From the NCBI GenBank assembly GCA_963710745.1, contig CAVQBP010000016.1, positions 186,001-250,000 on the forward strand: a DNA stretch of 64,000 nt. Reading direction: 5' to 3'. Below the pieces are notes generated by a model, which did no database searches, had not been told where the DNA came from, and worked only from the letters and a program-made list of their open reading frames with translations. Positions within the stretch are counted from its first letter, which is position 1. Each line of letters begins with the position of its first letter. Below are positions 18,564-26,585 of the stretch, in pieces. Both the position numbers and the translations under genes were made by a program. The stretch comes from CAVQBP01 sp963710745 (lineage in GTDB: Bacteria; Bacteroidota; Ignavibacteria; Ignavibacteriales; Ignavibacteriaceae).

Positions 18564-19451
18564 ATGAAAACACTCCTTTTTATTTTAATATCATTTACCA
18601 CATTAATATTCCCTCAAGAGCTCAATTGTACGGTCACTTTAAGTACAGGCAATATATCCATTTCAGCCAGGGATAAGCTCCAGGATTTTGCACAAAAGGT
18701 TCAGGATTATATGAATAAAACTCAATTTACAAATGATCCTGCATACCAGAACGGTGCAAAGATTGACTGCTCAATGAATATCTTCGTCTTAAGCGCAGCA
18801 AATGATATTAATTATACTGCACAAGTAGTTGTAACAAGTTTGAGACCTATTTATAAATCACAGGATAATTCACTCGTTTTAAGTATTAACGATAATACAT
18901 GGTCTTTCAGTTATGATCCCGGCCAGGCTTTTTACCGGAATCAGTCTGTCTTTGATCCTATAACAGGTTTCCTGGATTATTATGCTTATATCATTATCGG
19001 CTTTGATTTGGATACCTGGAATAAGCTGGGAGGCACTCCGTATTTTTCAAAAGCATCTGATATTGCAAGTCTGGGTGCCGTAAGCGCTTTCTCAAGCGGC
19101 TGGAATAAAAACAGTAATTCATACAGCAGGAGGGGGCTGGTTGACGATTTGTTAAATGATAAATTCAGACCATTTAGAGAATCTATTTATGATTATTATT
19201 ATGGAATTGATATTTATTCGATGAACAAAGCTGAGGGACAAAAACATATAGTTAAATTAGTTGGCGTTTTGCAGGATCTTAGAGCTAAAATGGATTTGAA
19301 TACCGTACTTATAAAAGTATTTTTTGACGCAAAAGCCGGTGAGATTGTTGATAAATTAAAAACTTACCCGGATAAAGAAAAAATTTTTACGGCACTTAAA
19401 AAGATAGATCCTGCTCATGCAGGTAAATACGACGAACAATTAGCTAACTAG
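18564..19451 (+). CDS. porD: DUF4835 family (PorD-like) periplasmic protein
   Basis: The 295-residue protein begins with a signal peptide (KTLLFILISFTTLIFPQ). The family hallmarks follow: ELNCTVTL, a long region with FTNDPAYQNGAKIDCSMNIFV, RPIYKSQDNSLVLSINDNTW, LDYYAYIIIGFDLDTW, and the C-terminal helix near MDLNTVLIKVFFDAKAGEI. In Flavobacteria and Porphyromonas members (PorD/SprF-neighbourhood) are required for or associated with type IX secretion and gliding. The symbol is by family resemblance only. It is divergent from the PorV/PorQ-like gene, which supports an envelope/T9SS role. Confidence 0.85.
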   Translation: MKTLLFILISFTTLIFPQELNCTVTLSTGNISISARDKLQDFAQKVQDYMNKTQFTNDPAYQNGAKIDCSMNIFVLSAANDINYTAQVVVTSLRPIYKSQDNSLVLSINDNTWSFSYDPGQAFYRNQSVFDPITGFLDYYAYIIIGFDLDTWNKLGGTPYFSKASDIASLGAVSAFSSGWNKNSNSYSRRGLVDDLLNDKFRPFRESIYDYYYGIDIYSMNKAEGQKHIVKLVGVLQDLRAKMDLNTVLIKVFFDAKAGEIVDKLKTYPDKEKIFTALKKIDPAHAGKYDEQLAN

Positions 19452-19456
19452 AATTT

Positions 19457-20578
19457 TTAAATTTCGATGTCATAGATTCTGTATTTTTTATAAGGGGTTG
19501 CATTAAGTGCCTCAAGACCCCGTTTCATCATATCATTATCCTCCAGGATCCAGCTTGCTTCACCAAAGTATATTCCCAGATTTTTTGCCCTGGTTACAAT
19601 TTCCCAATAAAAAGCCGCATCCAATCCTTTCTTCTGATATTCAGGTATAATACCAAGCGTAATGATCCTGCATTTTTTAATCTTCTTTTTCTGTGTCAGA
19701 AGTTTAATAAAACCAAAGGGGAAGAGTTTTCCATTCATTGACTTAAAAATTTCATTATAATCCGGTAATACTAAGGCAAATCCGACAAGATCGTTTTTAA
19801 TTTCACCAAAAAGAACAAGTGAAGGTTCTGCAAGAGGTTTAAGATCTTTTGCCATTGCATCTAATTCTTCATCTGTCATGGGAATAAATCCCCAGTTCGG
19901 TTCCCATGCCTTATTATAAACAAACTTTACCTTTTCAACTTCATTATTGAAATCCTTCATATTTAATTGCGAAATTTTTAATCCGTATCGCGTTCCGGCG
20001 ATTTCGGCAACTCTGCGGACCTTTTCCGAAGACATTGTTTTTTCAGTTTCCAGTATATAGGCATATAAGTCTTTAACTTTTTTAAATCCATAATTTTCAC
20101 ATAAATCCAAATAATATTTAGGATTATAAGTCATCAGTATCATCGGTGAAGAATCAAATCCTTCAAGCAGCATCCCCCATTCATCATTACTGGATGGATT
20201 TGCAGGCCCTCTCATCTTATTAAGCCCCTTTGATTTTAACCATTCCTTAGCTTTATCAAAAAGAGCATTTGCTACTTCTTTATCATTTATCGATTCGAAG
20301 AAGCCGAAAAAGCCTACTTTCTCATTATGATGTTTATTATGGAGATCATTTTTAATAGCTGCTATTCTTCCTACTAATTCACCATCTTTTTCGGCAAGAA
20401 AGTATTCTGCTTCCGCATGCTGAAAGAAGGGATTTTTTTCCTTATTAAGGATTTTTTTCCTATCCATTAATAATGGAGGAACCCAGTTGGAATCATCTTT
20501 ATAAATTTTCCACTGCAATTTTATAAAGTCCATTAGGTCTTTTTTATTTTCTACTTTTTTTATTGTAATATTGCCCAT
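19457..20578 (-). CDS. bcerS: GNAT-fold acyltransferase, probable bacterial ceramide synthase
   Basis: The 373-residue protein has an N-terminal GNAT-like part (KDLMDFIKLQWKIYKDD, AEYFLAEKDGELVGRIAAI) and a second one towards the end (CRIITLGIIPEYQKKGLDAAFYWEIV), the acyl-CoA binding loop being PEYQKKGLD. It matches the YghO-type large acyltransferase family that contains bCerS, which acylates 3-ketosphinganine. It lies directly downstream of a serine palmitoyltransferase-like gene and close to an NAD-dependent epimerase-type gene, the same trio as in Caulobacter and Bacteroides. The ribosome site AAGGAA precedes the ATG. A terminator hairpin lies between it and the upstream gene, so it may also be transcribed separately. 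Confidence 0.75.
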   Translation of the reverse strand: MGNITIKKVENKKDLMDFIKLQWKIYKDDSNWVPPLLMDRKKILNKEKNPFFQHAEAEYFLAEKDGELVGRIAAIKNDLHNKHHNEKVGFFGFFESINDKEVANALFDKAKEWLKSKGLNKMRGPANPSSNDEWGMLLEGFDSSPMILMTYNPKYYLDLCENYGFKKVKDLYAYILETEKTMSSEKVRRVAEIAGTRYGLKISQLNMKDFNNEVEKVKFVYNKAWEPNWGFIPMTDEELDAMAKDLKPLAEPSLVLFGEIKNDLVGFALVLPDYNEIFKSMNGKLFPFGFIKLLTQKKKIKKCRIITLGIIPEYQKKGLDAAFYWEIVTRAKNLGIYFGEASWILEDNDMMKRGLEALNATPYKKYRIYDIEI

Positions 20579-20595
20579 CTTATAGTTCCTTCGGT

Positions 20596-20630
20596 AATAA
20601 AAAAAGCATACCTAATTAAAAGTATGCTTA
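20596..20630 (-). terminator. Hairpin terminator after spt
   Basis: On the minus strand AAGCATAC and GTATGCTT form an eight-bp stem with a ten-base loop, followed by a run of T (the A-run at 20598-20605 on the plus strand). It lies between spt and the acyltransferase gene. Confidence 0.7.
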
Positions 20631-20651
20631 AAAATAGATTAAATAAACAAT

Positions 20652-21842
20652 TTATATCAATCCCAGTTTTTTCCCTGTATCTGTAAAAATATCCAGAATC
20701 TTATCCAGCTGTTCGTCTTCATGCGTAGCCATATAACTTGTTCTCATCATTTGTCTTCCAGGGGGAACACCAGGTGAAATAAAAACGTTTACAAAAACTC
20801 CTGCATCAAAGAGCATTTTCCACATTTTAAATGCAATATTATCGTCGCCGACAATAACCGGTACTATTGCAGTTCTTCCTTCCAAAACAGTAAAGCCGGC
20901 TTCTTTTAAACCGGTTCTCATTTTATTAGCATTTTTAACTAATTTATCTACTCTTTCAGGTTCTGCCTCAAGAATATCGAGTGCTGCCAGTGTAGCTGCG
21001 ACAGATGCCGGTGTAGGTGAAGCACTGAATATTAATGCAAGCGAATTATGTTTAATATAATTTATTATTCTTTCCTCACCGGCTACAAATCCGCCTAAGG
21101 AAGCAAAAGTTTTGCTGAACGTTCCCATAGTCATATCAATTTCATTTTCTAAATTGAATTCGCTGGCAGTACCTCTTCCGCCTTTCCCGATAACACCTAC
21201 TGCATGGGCATCATCTATTAAAATTCTTGCACCGTAAGTTTTAGCAATTTTATTGAGCTTTTCCAGGTTGACAATTTCTCCGCCGGTACTGAAGACACCG
21301 TCACTCACAATTAATTTACCTCCGTTATCGGGAAGCTTGCTTACTACTCTTTCAAGATCATCCATATCATTGTGCTTATACCTGACAAATTCAGCAGTAG
21401 CGCCTTTAGCCATTAAATTGCCGGCGATTAAACATGCATGGTTATCTTTATCTGAAATTACATAATCACCGCGCTGCACCAGGGTCGGAATGATACCTTG
21501 TCCCGTTTGATAACCTGTACTGAATAGCAGCACTGCTTCTCTTTTAAAAAATTTTGCTAACCTTGCCTCCAGTTCAATATGAAGATCTAAAGTCCCTGTT
21601 AAATAACGCGAACCGGAACATCCGGTTCCATATTTCTCAACAGCTTTGATTGCAGCTTCCTTTACTTTTGGATGTGCAGTCAAACCCAGATAATTATTTG
21701 AACCCGCCATTATAACTTTTCTGCCTTCGATCTGGACAACAGGCCCTTCATTCTCTTCAATGGCTCTAAAGTAAGGATATAAACCTGATTTTTTTACATC
21801 ATCAGCTCGTGTAAAATCATATGCTTTTTTGAATAAATCCAA
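20652..21842 (-). CDS. spt: Serine palmitoyltransferase-type alpha-oxoamine synthase
   Basis: The 396-residue fold-type I PLP enzyme condenses an amino acid with an acyl-CoA or acyl-ACP. The motifs are SNNYLGLT near 50, TGCSGSRYLTG, the cofactor Asp/His in IDDAHAVGVIG near 210, and the Schiff-base lysine in MGTFSKTFASLGG near 240. The family also includes KBL and BioF. Serine palmitoyltransferase is preferred because of the neighbours and because the N-terminus resembles the Bacteroides enzyme. The start is an unusual TTG, which is preceded by an ideal AGGAGG six bases upstream; no ATG lies nearby in frame. The product 3-ketosphinganine would feed the two flanking enzymes. Confidence 0.82.
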   Translation of the reverse strand: MDLFKKAYDFTRADDVKKSGLYPYFRAIEENEGPVVQIEGRKVIMAGSNNYLGLTAHPKVKEAAIKAVEKYGTGCSGSRYLTGTLDLHIELEARLAKFFKREAVLLFSTGYQTGQGIIPTLVQRGDYVISDKDNHACLIAGNLMAKGATAEFVRYKHNDMDDLERVVSKLPDNGGKLIVSDGVFSTGGEIVNLEKLNKIAKTYGARILIDDAHAVGVIGKGGRGTASEFNLENEIDMTMGTFSKTFASLGGFVAGEERIINYIKHNSLALIFSASPTPASVAATLAALDILEAEPERVDKLVKNANKMRTGLKEAGFTVLEGRTAIVPVIVGDDNIAFKMWKMLFDAGVFVNVFISPGVPPGRQMMRTSYMATHEDEQLDKILDIFTDTGKKLGLI

Positions 21843-21953
21843 AAATTCCTCCTAATGTTTGAATAAAGAAATTTTTAATCTTTAATAATAAGTAATTTAT
21901 TTCTAAATTTCCCGACAAAACTTAAAATTTAATAATCTCAAAATCAAATTATT

Positions 21954-22943
21954 ATGAATAACCCAATTGCAGTAGTTACAGGAGCAAATGGTTTCGTGGG
22001 AAGTCATTTGGTCGATTTACTTCTTAAAAAAAAATATAGAGTCAGATGTCTGGTTCGAAAAACCAGCAATATGAGATGGCTTGAAGGAAAAGATATTGAA
22101 ATAATAGATACAGGATTATTTGATAAGGACGGCTTGAGAAAAGCATTTAATGATGCAGCATATATTTTTCATGTGGCAGGAGTTGTGAAATCTAAAAAAC
22201 CGGAAGGTTATTTTAAGGGGAATGTTGATACTACCAGGAATTTGCTGGAAACAGCGTTAGAATTTAAAGACACAATAAAGCGCTTTCTAATTGTCAGCAG
22301 CCAGACGGCAGCCGGTCCTTCAATTAATGGCAATCATGTTAATGAAATGACCGAATGCCATCCGATTACTACCTACGGAAAAAGTAAGCTGGCAGAAGAG
22401 AAACTGGCACAATCATTTATGGATAGGCTCCCGGTTACAATATGCCGTGCTCCCGCAGTTTACGGTGAAAGAGATACGGAAATATTGATCTTTTTCAAAA
22501 CTTTCAGCAAAGGATTAATGACGACAATCGGATTTAATATTAAGAAAATAAGTTTAATCCATGTTCTTGATCTGGTAAACGGGTTTTATCTGGCCGCCAT
22601 TAATGATAAATCAAAAAATCAAATATATTTCATAAGCTCTGAAAAATATTATACTTGGGAGGAAATAGGTGAAGTAACTTCTAGTGCTATTGGTAAAAAT
22701 CCTGTTAAAGTAAAAGTACCGCATTCAGTTGTTTTTTCTATCGCAGCAGCAGCCCAATTCTTTGCTTTATTCAATCCGGGTCCGGCAACCTTAAATATTG
22801 AAAAAGCTAAAGACATTACTCAAACATACTGGACATGCGACACTACTAAAGCAGTAAATGACCTGGGATATCACCAGCAAATTTCAATTGAAGATGGTAT
22901 TAAAAGAACAGTAGAATGGTATAAAAAAAACAAATGGATTTAA
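21954..22943 (+). CDS. cerR: NAD-dependent epimerase-type reductase, probable ceramide reductase
   Basis: This is an extended short-chain dehydrogenase of 329 residues. The Rossmann motif VTGANGFVGSHL is at the N-terminus. The catalytic Ser segment (IVSSQTAAGP) lies near 118 and the YxxxK motif (YGKSK) near 142. It is divergent from spt across a 111-base intergenic region. In Caulobacter and Bacteroides a protein of this family (CerR) reduces the 3-keto group to give dihydroceramide, so the function here rests on family plus context. A generic nucleotide-sugar epimerase is the alternative. A short inverted repeat follows the stop. Confidence 0.75.
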   Translation: MNNPIAVVTGANGFVGSHLVDLLLKKKYRVRCLVRKTSNMRWLEGKDIEIIDTGLFDKDGLRKAFNDAAYIFHVAGVVKSKKPEGYFKGNVDTTRNLLETALEFKDTIKRFLIVSSQTAAGPSINGNHVNEMTECHPITTYGKSKLAEEKLAQSFMDRLPVTICRAPAVYGERDTEILIFFKTFSKGLMTTIGFNIKKISLIHVLDLVNGFYLAAINDKSKNQIYFISSEKYYTWEEIGEVTSSAIGKNPVKVKVPHSVVFSIAAAAQFFALFNPGPATLNIEKAKDITQTYWTCDTTKAVNDLGYHQQISIEDGIKRTVEWYKKNKWI

Positions 22944-22944
22944 T

Positions 22945-23035
22945 GAAAGTCAAAAGTAAAAAGTCAAAATTCAAAAATACTTTAAAATTTAATTCAATAT
23001 TTTGACTTTTGACCTTTGAATTTTGACTTAATTAT
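22945..23035. repeat. AT-rich inverted repeat between convergent genes
   Basis: AGTCAAAAGTAAAAAGTCAAAATTCAAAA on the left pairs with the arm ending TTTGAATTTTGACTT on the right, separated by about 25 bases. It lies between the convergent cerR and cytochrome-like genes and may act as a bidirectional terminator. It also resembles simple low-complexity repeats built from TCAAAA units. Confidence 0.55.
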
Positions 23036-23420
23036 TTTGAGCCCCTTCATCGATCCATGTTTTAATACCATCAATCTGATTTATTGTTAAAGCAGAATAT
23101 CCAACAGGCGGCATAGGCGGAATACCGGCAATTCTCTCGATACTCCATACAAGAGTACTGGTTTTTGAATCACCGCTAACCACAATATTTGGATCAGTTG
23201 CTCCGACCCATGAAGTTAAATTTACTCCACCGGCTCTAGTTGCATCATCATGGCAGCCGGAGTTTGCACATTTTGTTAAGAATAGGGGGGCTATATATTC
23301 TCCATAACTTACATTGGATGAAGGTATTTGCTTATCATCAATGCCTGCAGTGGTATCTTTACATCCTGTATATGAGATAACAGCAATAAATATTATAAAA
23401 AGAGATATATTTATTTTCAT
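23028..23420 (-). CDS. Small lipoprotein with cytochrome-c-like haem motif
   Basis: The 130-residue protein has a lipoprotein signal with lipobox ISYTGC near residue 20. A domain follows whose haem attachment site is CANSGCH (C-x3-C-H), the variant typical of the Planctomycete-type cytochrome c domain (PF07635 and relatives). The downstream motif PPMPPVGYSALTINQIDGIKTWIDEGA has the Met-containing loop and the conserved I-x-x-W-I-D-x-G-A end of that domain. It is predicted to be an outer-membrane- or periplasm-anchored electron carrier. Attachment through C-x3-CH rather than C-x2-CH is uncommon but known in this family. Neighbouring genes do not suggest a partner. Confidence 0.8.
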   Translation of the reverse strand: MKINISLFIIFIAVISYTGCKDTTAGIDDKQIPSSNVSYGEYIAPLFLTKCANSGCHDDATRAGGVNLTSWVGATDPNIVVSGDSKTSTLVWSIERIAGIPPMPPVGYSALTINQIDGIKTWIDEGAQNN

Positions 23421-23492
23421 TTTCCAAAGTAGTTTAAGTTTTACATTATAAATTACAAAATCCGATTATTTAAAATAGTGTAAATATAAATA

Positions 23493-23523
23493 TTGATAAA
23501 AATAAAGATCTTACATATTTTTG
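23493..23523 (+). promoter_or_regulatory. Bacteroidota-type promoter of tRNA-Ala
   Basis: TTG at 23493 and TATTTTTG at 23516, separated by about 20 bases, match the Bacteroidota -33/-7 pattern (TTTG, about 19 bases, TAnnTTTG). The -7 box ends 17 bases before the mature tRNA, so the position is right for a short leader. Confidence 0.55.
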
Positions 23524-23540
23524 CGGTAGAAAAAATGTAA

Positions 23541-23613
<73 letters not shown>

Positions 23614-23616
23614 CAA

Positions 23617-23653
23617 AAAAGCTTCAAAATTAACCATTTTGAAGCTTTTTTTA
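23617..23653 (+). terminator. Terminator of the tRNA-Ala transcript
   Basis: AAAAGCTTCAAAAT pairs with ATTTTGAAGCTTTT around a five-base loop and runs into a T-rich end, four bases after the tRNA. Confidence 0.9.
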
Positions 23654-24013
23654 TTGTTTCAAAATGAGGAACATTCCAAACTAATCAGAATTAATCCGAA
23701 TTTGGGCACATTTTGGGCGCACTTTTTTTACTAATTATGCTCGAGATGATTTATCGTTTCGAATAATAGAACATCTTTTTATTATTACTCGAAATAGTTC
23801 AGCGGAATTATTAAAAAAGGAAATAGTTGAATAGACTTAATTAAATTAAAAAAGTCTTGCTTATTACTATGAATAAGCAAGGCTTCACTAATTAGCCTCG
23901 CTTACCCAACAGAATTCCTAAAATTAAGCAAAGTTTTCTTACCCGATGCTTACGAAAAAAGTAGCATGATTTTGCTTTTAGACGAAAAAATTATCCAAAG
24001 GATCCTTCGGATT

Positions 24014-24088
24014 TGTGAAGGGATGACAGCTTTTGAATGAGCTAAGCGTATAGGCTGTCAGACCGATCAATTGATTTTTGATATGACT
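24014..24088. repeat. 75-bp structured repeat, copy A
   Basis: The element runs from TGTGAAGGG to TATGACT. It contains the hairpin arms TGACAGC (24024-24030) and GCTGTCA (24054-24060) with a 23-base loop holding AAGCGTAT. The tail reads GACCGATCAATTGATTTTTG. Copy B at 24574-24648 has identical arms, spacing and tail with few changes. AAATTAAGCAA also precedes both at a distance. The surrounding 23654-24200 stretch has no gene; the text TTTGGGCACATTTTGGGCGCAC at 23700-23722 just after the tRNA may be an old integration boundary. Confidence 0.75.
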
Positions 24089-24200
24089 TGGGGGAAAGAG
24101 TTAGGCAAGCATTTAAGCCGGAGTCTTACAAGTTTTTTTTTATAGGAATGAAAATATTTAGGATTATTAATCCCAACACTCAGAAATTTTATAGTTATTT

Positions 24201-24419
24201 TTATCCATTTTTAATATTATTGATTTTTTTACTTTTTGTTAGGAAATAATAAATTGGTAGAAGCAGTAATATTAAAATTGCTGTTTGAATAATAAATGGT
24301 CTCAATGTATCACTCACAGAGTGGGAAAATGAATCTATTCTAAAAAAATTAATTACGCACAAAATTACGAATAATAGAAAGAGTAAAAATTTTCCAACAT
24401 TTTTCAATTTTGTTTTCAT
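24201..24419 (-). CDS. Small two-span membrane protein
   Basis: The 72-residue product (from the ATG at 24419; a longer frame opens at 24449) has two hydrophobic segments, FLLFLLFVILCVINFF and FIIQTAILILLLLPIYYFL, separated by a short polar loop (SFSHSVSDTLR), and a lysine-rich tail. It lies between the two copies of the 75-bp structured repeat, so it may be the payload of a small mobile unit. I do not recognise the family. The product could be a small inner-membrane protein; no function can be given. Confidence 0.5.
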   Translation of the reverse strand: MKTKLKNVGKFLLFLLFVILCVINFFRIDSFSHSVSDTLRPFIIQTAILILLLLPIYYFLTKSKKINNIKNG

Positions 24420-24573
24420 GATTACTTTCTCAATACTCACTTTTTCCAAATATAGTTATAATATTTTAACATTTTGTGCTTTAGAAAACTATTAAATAAA
24501 AATTAAGCAAGGTTTTTTTACCTGGTGATTAGGATAATCATTTAAAGATTTACTAACTAGATTAAAAATTAGT

Positions 24574-24648
24574 TGTGAAGGGCTGACAGCATGGGGAAGT
24601 ATTAAGCGTATCGGCTGTCAGACCGAACAATTGATTTTTGATAAGACT
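24574..24648. repeat. 75-bp structured repeat, copy B
   Basis: This is the second copy of the element at 24014, with the arms TGACAGC (24584-24590) and GCTGTCA (24614-24620), the AAGCGTAT core and the tail GACCGAACAATTGATTTTTG all present. The loop between the arms is the same length although its bases differ, which argues for conserved structure. The rest of 24450-24860 has no gene. Confidence 0.75.
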
Positions 24649-24860
24649 GAAAATGTTATGTTTTATTAGGATGAAGGTAGAGGAAAGTCTTACTTATTTT
24701 TGACCGGAACAGATTAACGGAACTGCAAAAATAAGGAAGTCTTTTATAATGTGACTAGTGTATTACTTTTTTTGTTTTACTGAAAAAAAGAAAAAAATAT
24801 TTGCGTGAGGATTGGGGGGTGTGGACAGGCAAGCAATTATTTTTTGAGAGGATGATGATA

Positions 24861-24901
24861 AAAAGGTGATATCTCGTAATTCTATAAAGATATCACCTTT
24901 T
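24861..24901 (-). terminator. Hairpin terminator (bidirectional)
   Basis: A perfect 13-bp stem (AAAAGGTGATATC and GATATCACCTTTT) has a 15-base loop and A/T ends on both sides. It lies just behind the T9SS-domain relic and probably ended that transcript. Confidence 0.75.
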
Positions 24902-24911
24902 ATAATTCCTT

Positions 24912-25155
24912 TTACTTCAGCAAAACAAATTTCTTTGTTGATGAAAAACTTCCTGCTTGCATTCTATAAAATTAAACGCCGCTTGGAAGATTAATTGCAT
25001 TAAAATTGACAGAATAGCTGCCGGATGATTCTCTTTCATTTACTAAGCTTCCAACTTCTTTGCCTATTAGATCGTAAACTTTAATTATAACAAACGATTC
25101 TTTTGGTATTGAATATCCAGCCTCTGCCATCAATCTGAATTCCTACTGCGCCCGG
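24912..25155 (-). pseudogene. C-terminal relic of a T9SS-secreted protein
   Basis: Reading leftward, the stretch encodes YSIPKESFVIIKVYDLIGK, then EVGSLVNERESSGSYSV and RMQAGSFSSTKKFVLLK, which is a complete type A T9SS sorting domain. It is broken by a TAA where Tyr is expected (SGV*FYRMQAG). Further upstream the frame meets a TAG, and nothing coherent continues past about 25155. Only the tail of the parent protein is left, so its function is unknown. The relic shows that a secreted surface protein once occupied this spot before the region was rearranged. Confidence 0.75.
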
Positions 25156-25299
25156 CAATCCGGAGGCGTAAGTAGTTAACAACTGACCCCGAAAATAACC
25201 TTGTGTTATTACAGCATGCAACCTTTCGTGTACCACCTCCATTTGTACCAAATTCAGGAGCTGTATTAAAACTCGATAATGGGAATGTTGATACATTAG

Positions 25300-25722
25300 T
25301 TAACGGCTCAGCCATCTTTGTACTGCTGCCTTTAGTAAAAGACAATAAATCCCATAAAACAAAACCGGGAAAAATGCACCCATCATACTAAAAATAAATT
25401 GCTGAAATATCATATAAGCTAATGTGAATGGTATTACAACAAAAATAAAAAATGACAAAATCCATTTTTTCTTCTTTTCTATAAAAAGTATATAAAGAAA
25501 GTACGGTGAAAAAACGATTGCTGAAATTGTAATTGCTATTAATAAAGAACTGCGGTAAGGTTCAAGTATACCACTCTCAAATATTTGAGAGTTCATGCTT
25601 ATTAAGCCTAAAAAAAAAGTAATAACTAAAACCGGGGTTAATATTATGCAATATACGCTGAAGATGTTATGAAATTGCTCTACTGCGTAGATATTTGAAA
25701 TATTTTTGATATGTTCTATCAT
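25300..25722 (-). CDS. Four-span membrane protein of unknown function
   Basis: The 140-residue product has four hydrophobic segments: YCIILTPVLVITFFLGLI, LLIAITISAIVFSPYFLYILF, WILSFFIFVVIPFTLAYMIF and MMGAFFPVLFYGIYCLLL. A short basic tail (KAAVQRWLSR) follows. I do not recognise the family. The N-terminus is soluble and slightly acidic. The 3' end runs into sequence that looks like foreign relic DNA (25156-25299), so the C-terminus may have been truncated by rearrangement. The gene lies between two pseudogenes on the same strand and may itself be unused. Confidence 0.45.
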   Translation of the reverse strand: MIEHIKNISNIYAVEQFHNIFSVYCIILTPVLVITFFLGLISMNSQIFESGILEPYRSSLLIAITISAIVFSPYFLYILFIEKKKKWILSFFIFVVIPFTLAYMIFQQFIFSMMGAFFPVLFYGIYCLLLKAAVQRWLSR

Positions 25723-25848
25723 AATAAATAGTTATTTCATATTCATTAATCGTAAAAAGATAATTAGTTTTAAAATAAATTTACCTAAATCCTTTTAAAA
25801 TTTATATCTAAGTTGAGATTTATAAACGATACCAAAATTTCTATTTTC

Positions 25849-26127
25849 TCAATATGATTCAAACCGTTCAGACTCTACATAACCTATAGGACGATAAGAT
25901 TGAATTAATGATTTATTAAGAGTTTTATTTTGTTCAATAAGAGCATTAGTCTGAATTTTCAATTGACTATTTTGGTTAATAAATTCAAATAATTGAATAA
26001 TAATGATAATAAAACCAAAAAAAGTTATAATAACTTAAAGAAATGGAACTAAATCTTTATCCCTTTTTAAATAATCACAGAACTGATGAAATTTATTTCT
26101 TTTATCTAGTTTATTTTCTATCCCCAT
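25849..26127 (-). pseudogene. Broken gene for a membrane-anchored coiled-coil protein
   Basis: From ATG 26127 the frame reads MGIENKLDKRNKFHQFCDYL, then KRDKDLVPFL, a TAA at codon 31, then without a shift VIITFFGFIIIIIQLFEFI (membrane helix), NQNSQLKIQTNALIEQNKTL (coiled coil) and a short tail ending SY before the TGA at 25849. The single stop falls exactly at the start of the membrane helix. The parent family is not recognised; the layout (soluble N-terminus, one span, coiled coil) resembles small membrane sensors. It could be read through only by suppression, which is not likely. Confidence 0.6.
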
Positions 26128-26199
26128 GGTCTCTTAAAAGTTGAATTCAATTTAAAAAAAAATTATCTGGGAAAGGCCATGCAGTAGTAGATAAAAAAC

Positions 26200-26250
26200 C
26201 TAATTCTCCCTCTCCATCCTCCTAATTTTATCCTCCATCTTTTTTTTACA
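26200..26250 (-). pseudogene. Relic of a small coiled-coil gene family (C-terminus)
   Basis: The minus strand ends KMEDKIRRMEREN followed by TAG at 26200, matching the C-terminus of the family whose fullest copy is at 30986-31170 (KEKIRKMGRED). Nothing coherent is left of the N-terminus here. The rest of 26128-26330 is AT-rich and empty. Confidence 0.6.
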
Positions 26251-26332
26251 ACCACCAAATCAATTCCAAAAATTTTTATTGCCTTTCTCACTTAATCAAT
26301 TTAGATTAGATCTGATTGTATTTAGAGGTCTG

Positions 26333-26480
26333 GGGAAAAATGGGGCACTTTCTCTTCATTCCTGTTTATCCCTGCGTGAATTTTATAAGTAAAAATTAAA
26401 ATAAGACTTGAATCATATTTTATGTTTATGGGAGTGATGTGGCGGAGCTGTAGGTAACTGTTTGTTTAATCTTTAATATG
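26333..26480. repeat. About 150-bp direct repeat, copy 1
   Basis: This unit shares GGGAAAAATGGGGCA, TTCATTCCTGTTTAT, TATAAGTAAAAATTA, TTTATGGGAG and GATGTGGCGGA with 31302-31450. Both copies lie just beyond a coiled-coil gene relic and just upstream of a lipoprotein or secreted protein gene, so the relic and the unit were copied together. Confidence 0.75.
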
Positions 26481-26585
26481 ATTAATAGCAGCCGGTGCGG
26501 AAAAACCGCACGCCGGCATCTGTATGCGGGATGCCTGGTGACATGCATCCTACCACGACTGTTGCAAATAAAAAAGGGGTTATTT

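Noticed and set aside
24014..24648. The 75-bp repeats as a CRISPR array
   Set aside because: Only two copies, 560 bases apart, without spacer-like units or cas genes.
25081..25391. Three overlapping frames on both strands near 25.1-25.4 kb
   Set aside because: None resembles a protein; the segment is the junction between the T9SS relic and the membrane gene and reads as debris.
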